Positions 57,575-57,588 of a stretch of DNA of 57,588 bases are shown here, in pieces. The notes under the pieces were generated by a model. The model saw nothing but the letters and a program-made list of their open reading frames with translations. It was not told the DNA's origin and did no database searches. Source of the stretch: a virus; IMG/VR virus record IMGVR_UViG_3300031707_000018, positions 1 to 57,588 of that record; one strand, 5' to 3'. The position numbers were made by a program, and so were the translations under genes. The first letter of the stretch is position 1; the number at the start of each line of letters is the position of its first letter.

Positions 57575-57588
57575 ATGTCCGAGTTCGA
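57575..57588 (+). CDS. Start of a further rightward gene
   Basis: An ATG at 57575 with GGAGG (57565-57569) six bases upstream, reading MSEF to the window edge. Only the start is visible, so no product can be named. Confidence 0.5.

Overview
The window is part of a tailed, contractile (myovirus-type) bacteriophage genome of moderately high GC. No bacterial housekeeping gene, insertion sequence or CRISPR array is visible. The phage assignment rests on a complete head and tail cassette: large terminase, portal, maturation protease/scaffold, HK97-type capsid protein, tail sheath, tail tube, baseplate J and a gp25-like baseplate protein. The host cannot be read directly. A ParB-C-like ribbon-helix-helix protein, several tiny CxxC zinc proteins and frequent GTG starts would fit an actinobacterial host, but this is inference.

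Everything from 1 to 55.9 kb is on the minus strand and is read right to left, mostly with 1-4 nt start/stop overlaps. From 55.9 to 46.9 kb lie small early or accessory genes: a SAM methyltransferase, a membrane zinc protein, a P-loop-like protein, two tail-tube-fold paralogues, a DUF5662-like protein, a Topo mini-A (Spo11/TopoVI-A-like) protein, a winged-helix and RHH pair, and a holin-like pair. Next come a putative small terminase (47.7 kb) and an 1840-residue protein joining a DnaQ-like exonuclease to a staphylococcal-nuclease domain (46.8-41.3 kb). Three Gly/Ala-rich small proteins follow, then large terminase, portal, protease/scaffold and capsid protein (39.9-29.2 kb), neck proteins, and sheath and tube (28.6-23 kb). 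Two chaperone-like proteins (21.5-20.3 kb) precede three giant proteins of 1503, 1615 and 2162 residues, and the baseplate and receptor-binding genes run to the left edge.

The giant proteins are the most unusual protein content. The 1615-residue protein carries a DFDAD motif in a context resembling the catalytic double-psi barrel of multisubunit-type RNA polymerases. The 1840-residue protein has both nuclease active sites. The 1503-residue protein has a possible degenerate nuclease fold. Together they suggest that this phage may carry, and perhaps eject, a transcription and nuclease module in its virion.

The other outstanding element is the only long non-coding stretch, 55,914-56,850, between the leftward genes and the rightward genes that start at 56,851. 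It is packed with perfect stem-loops and has many AGCT palindromes, a multibranched fold, iteron-like repeats and a tRNA-like T-arm near its 3' end. I read it as a candidate giant structured RNA of the GOLLD/ROOL kind, possibly new, with a replication origin as the main alternative.
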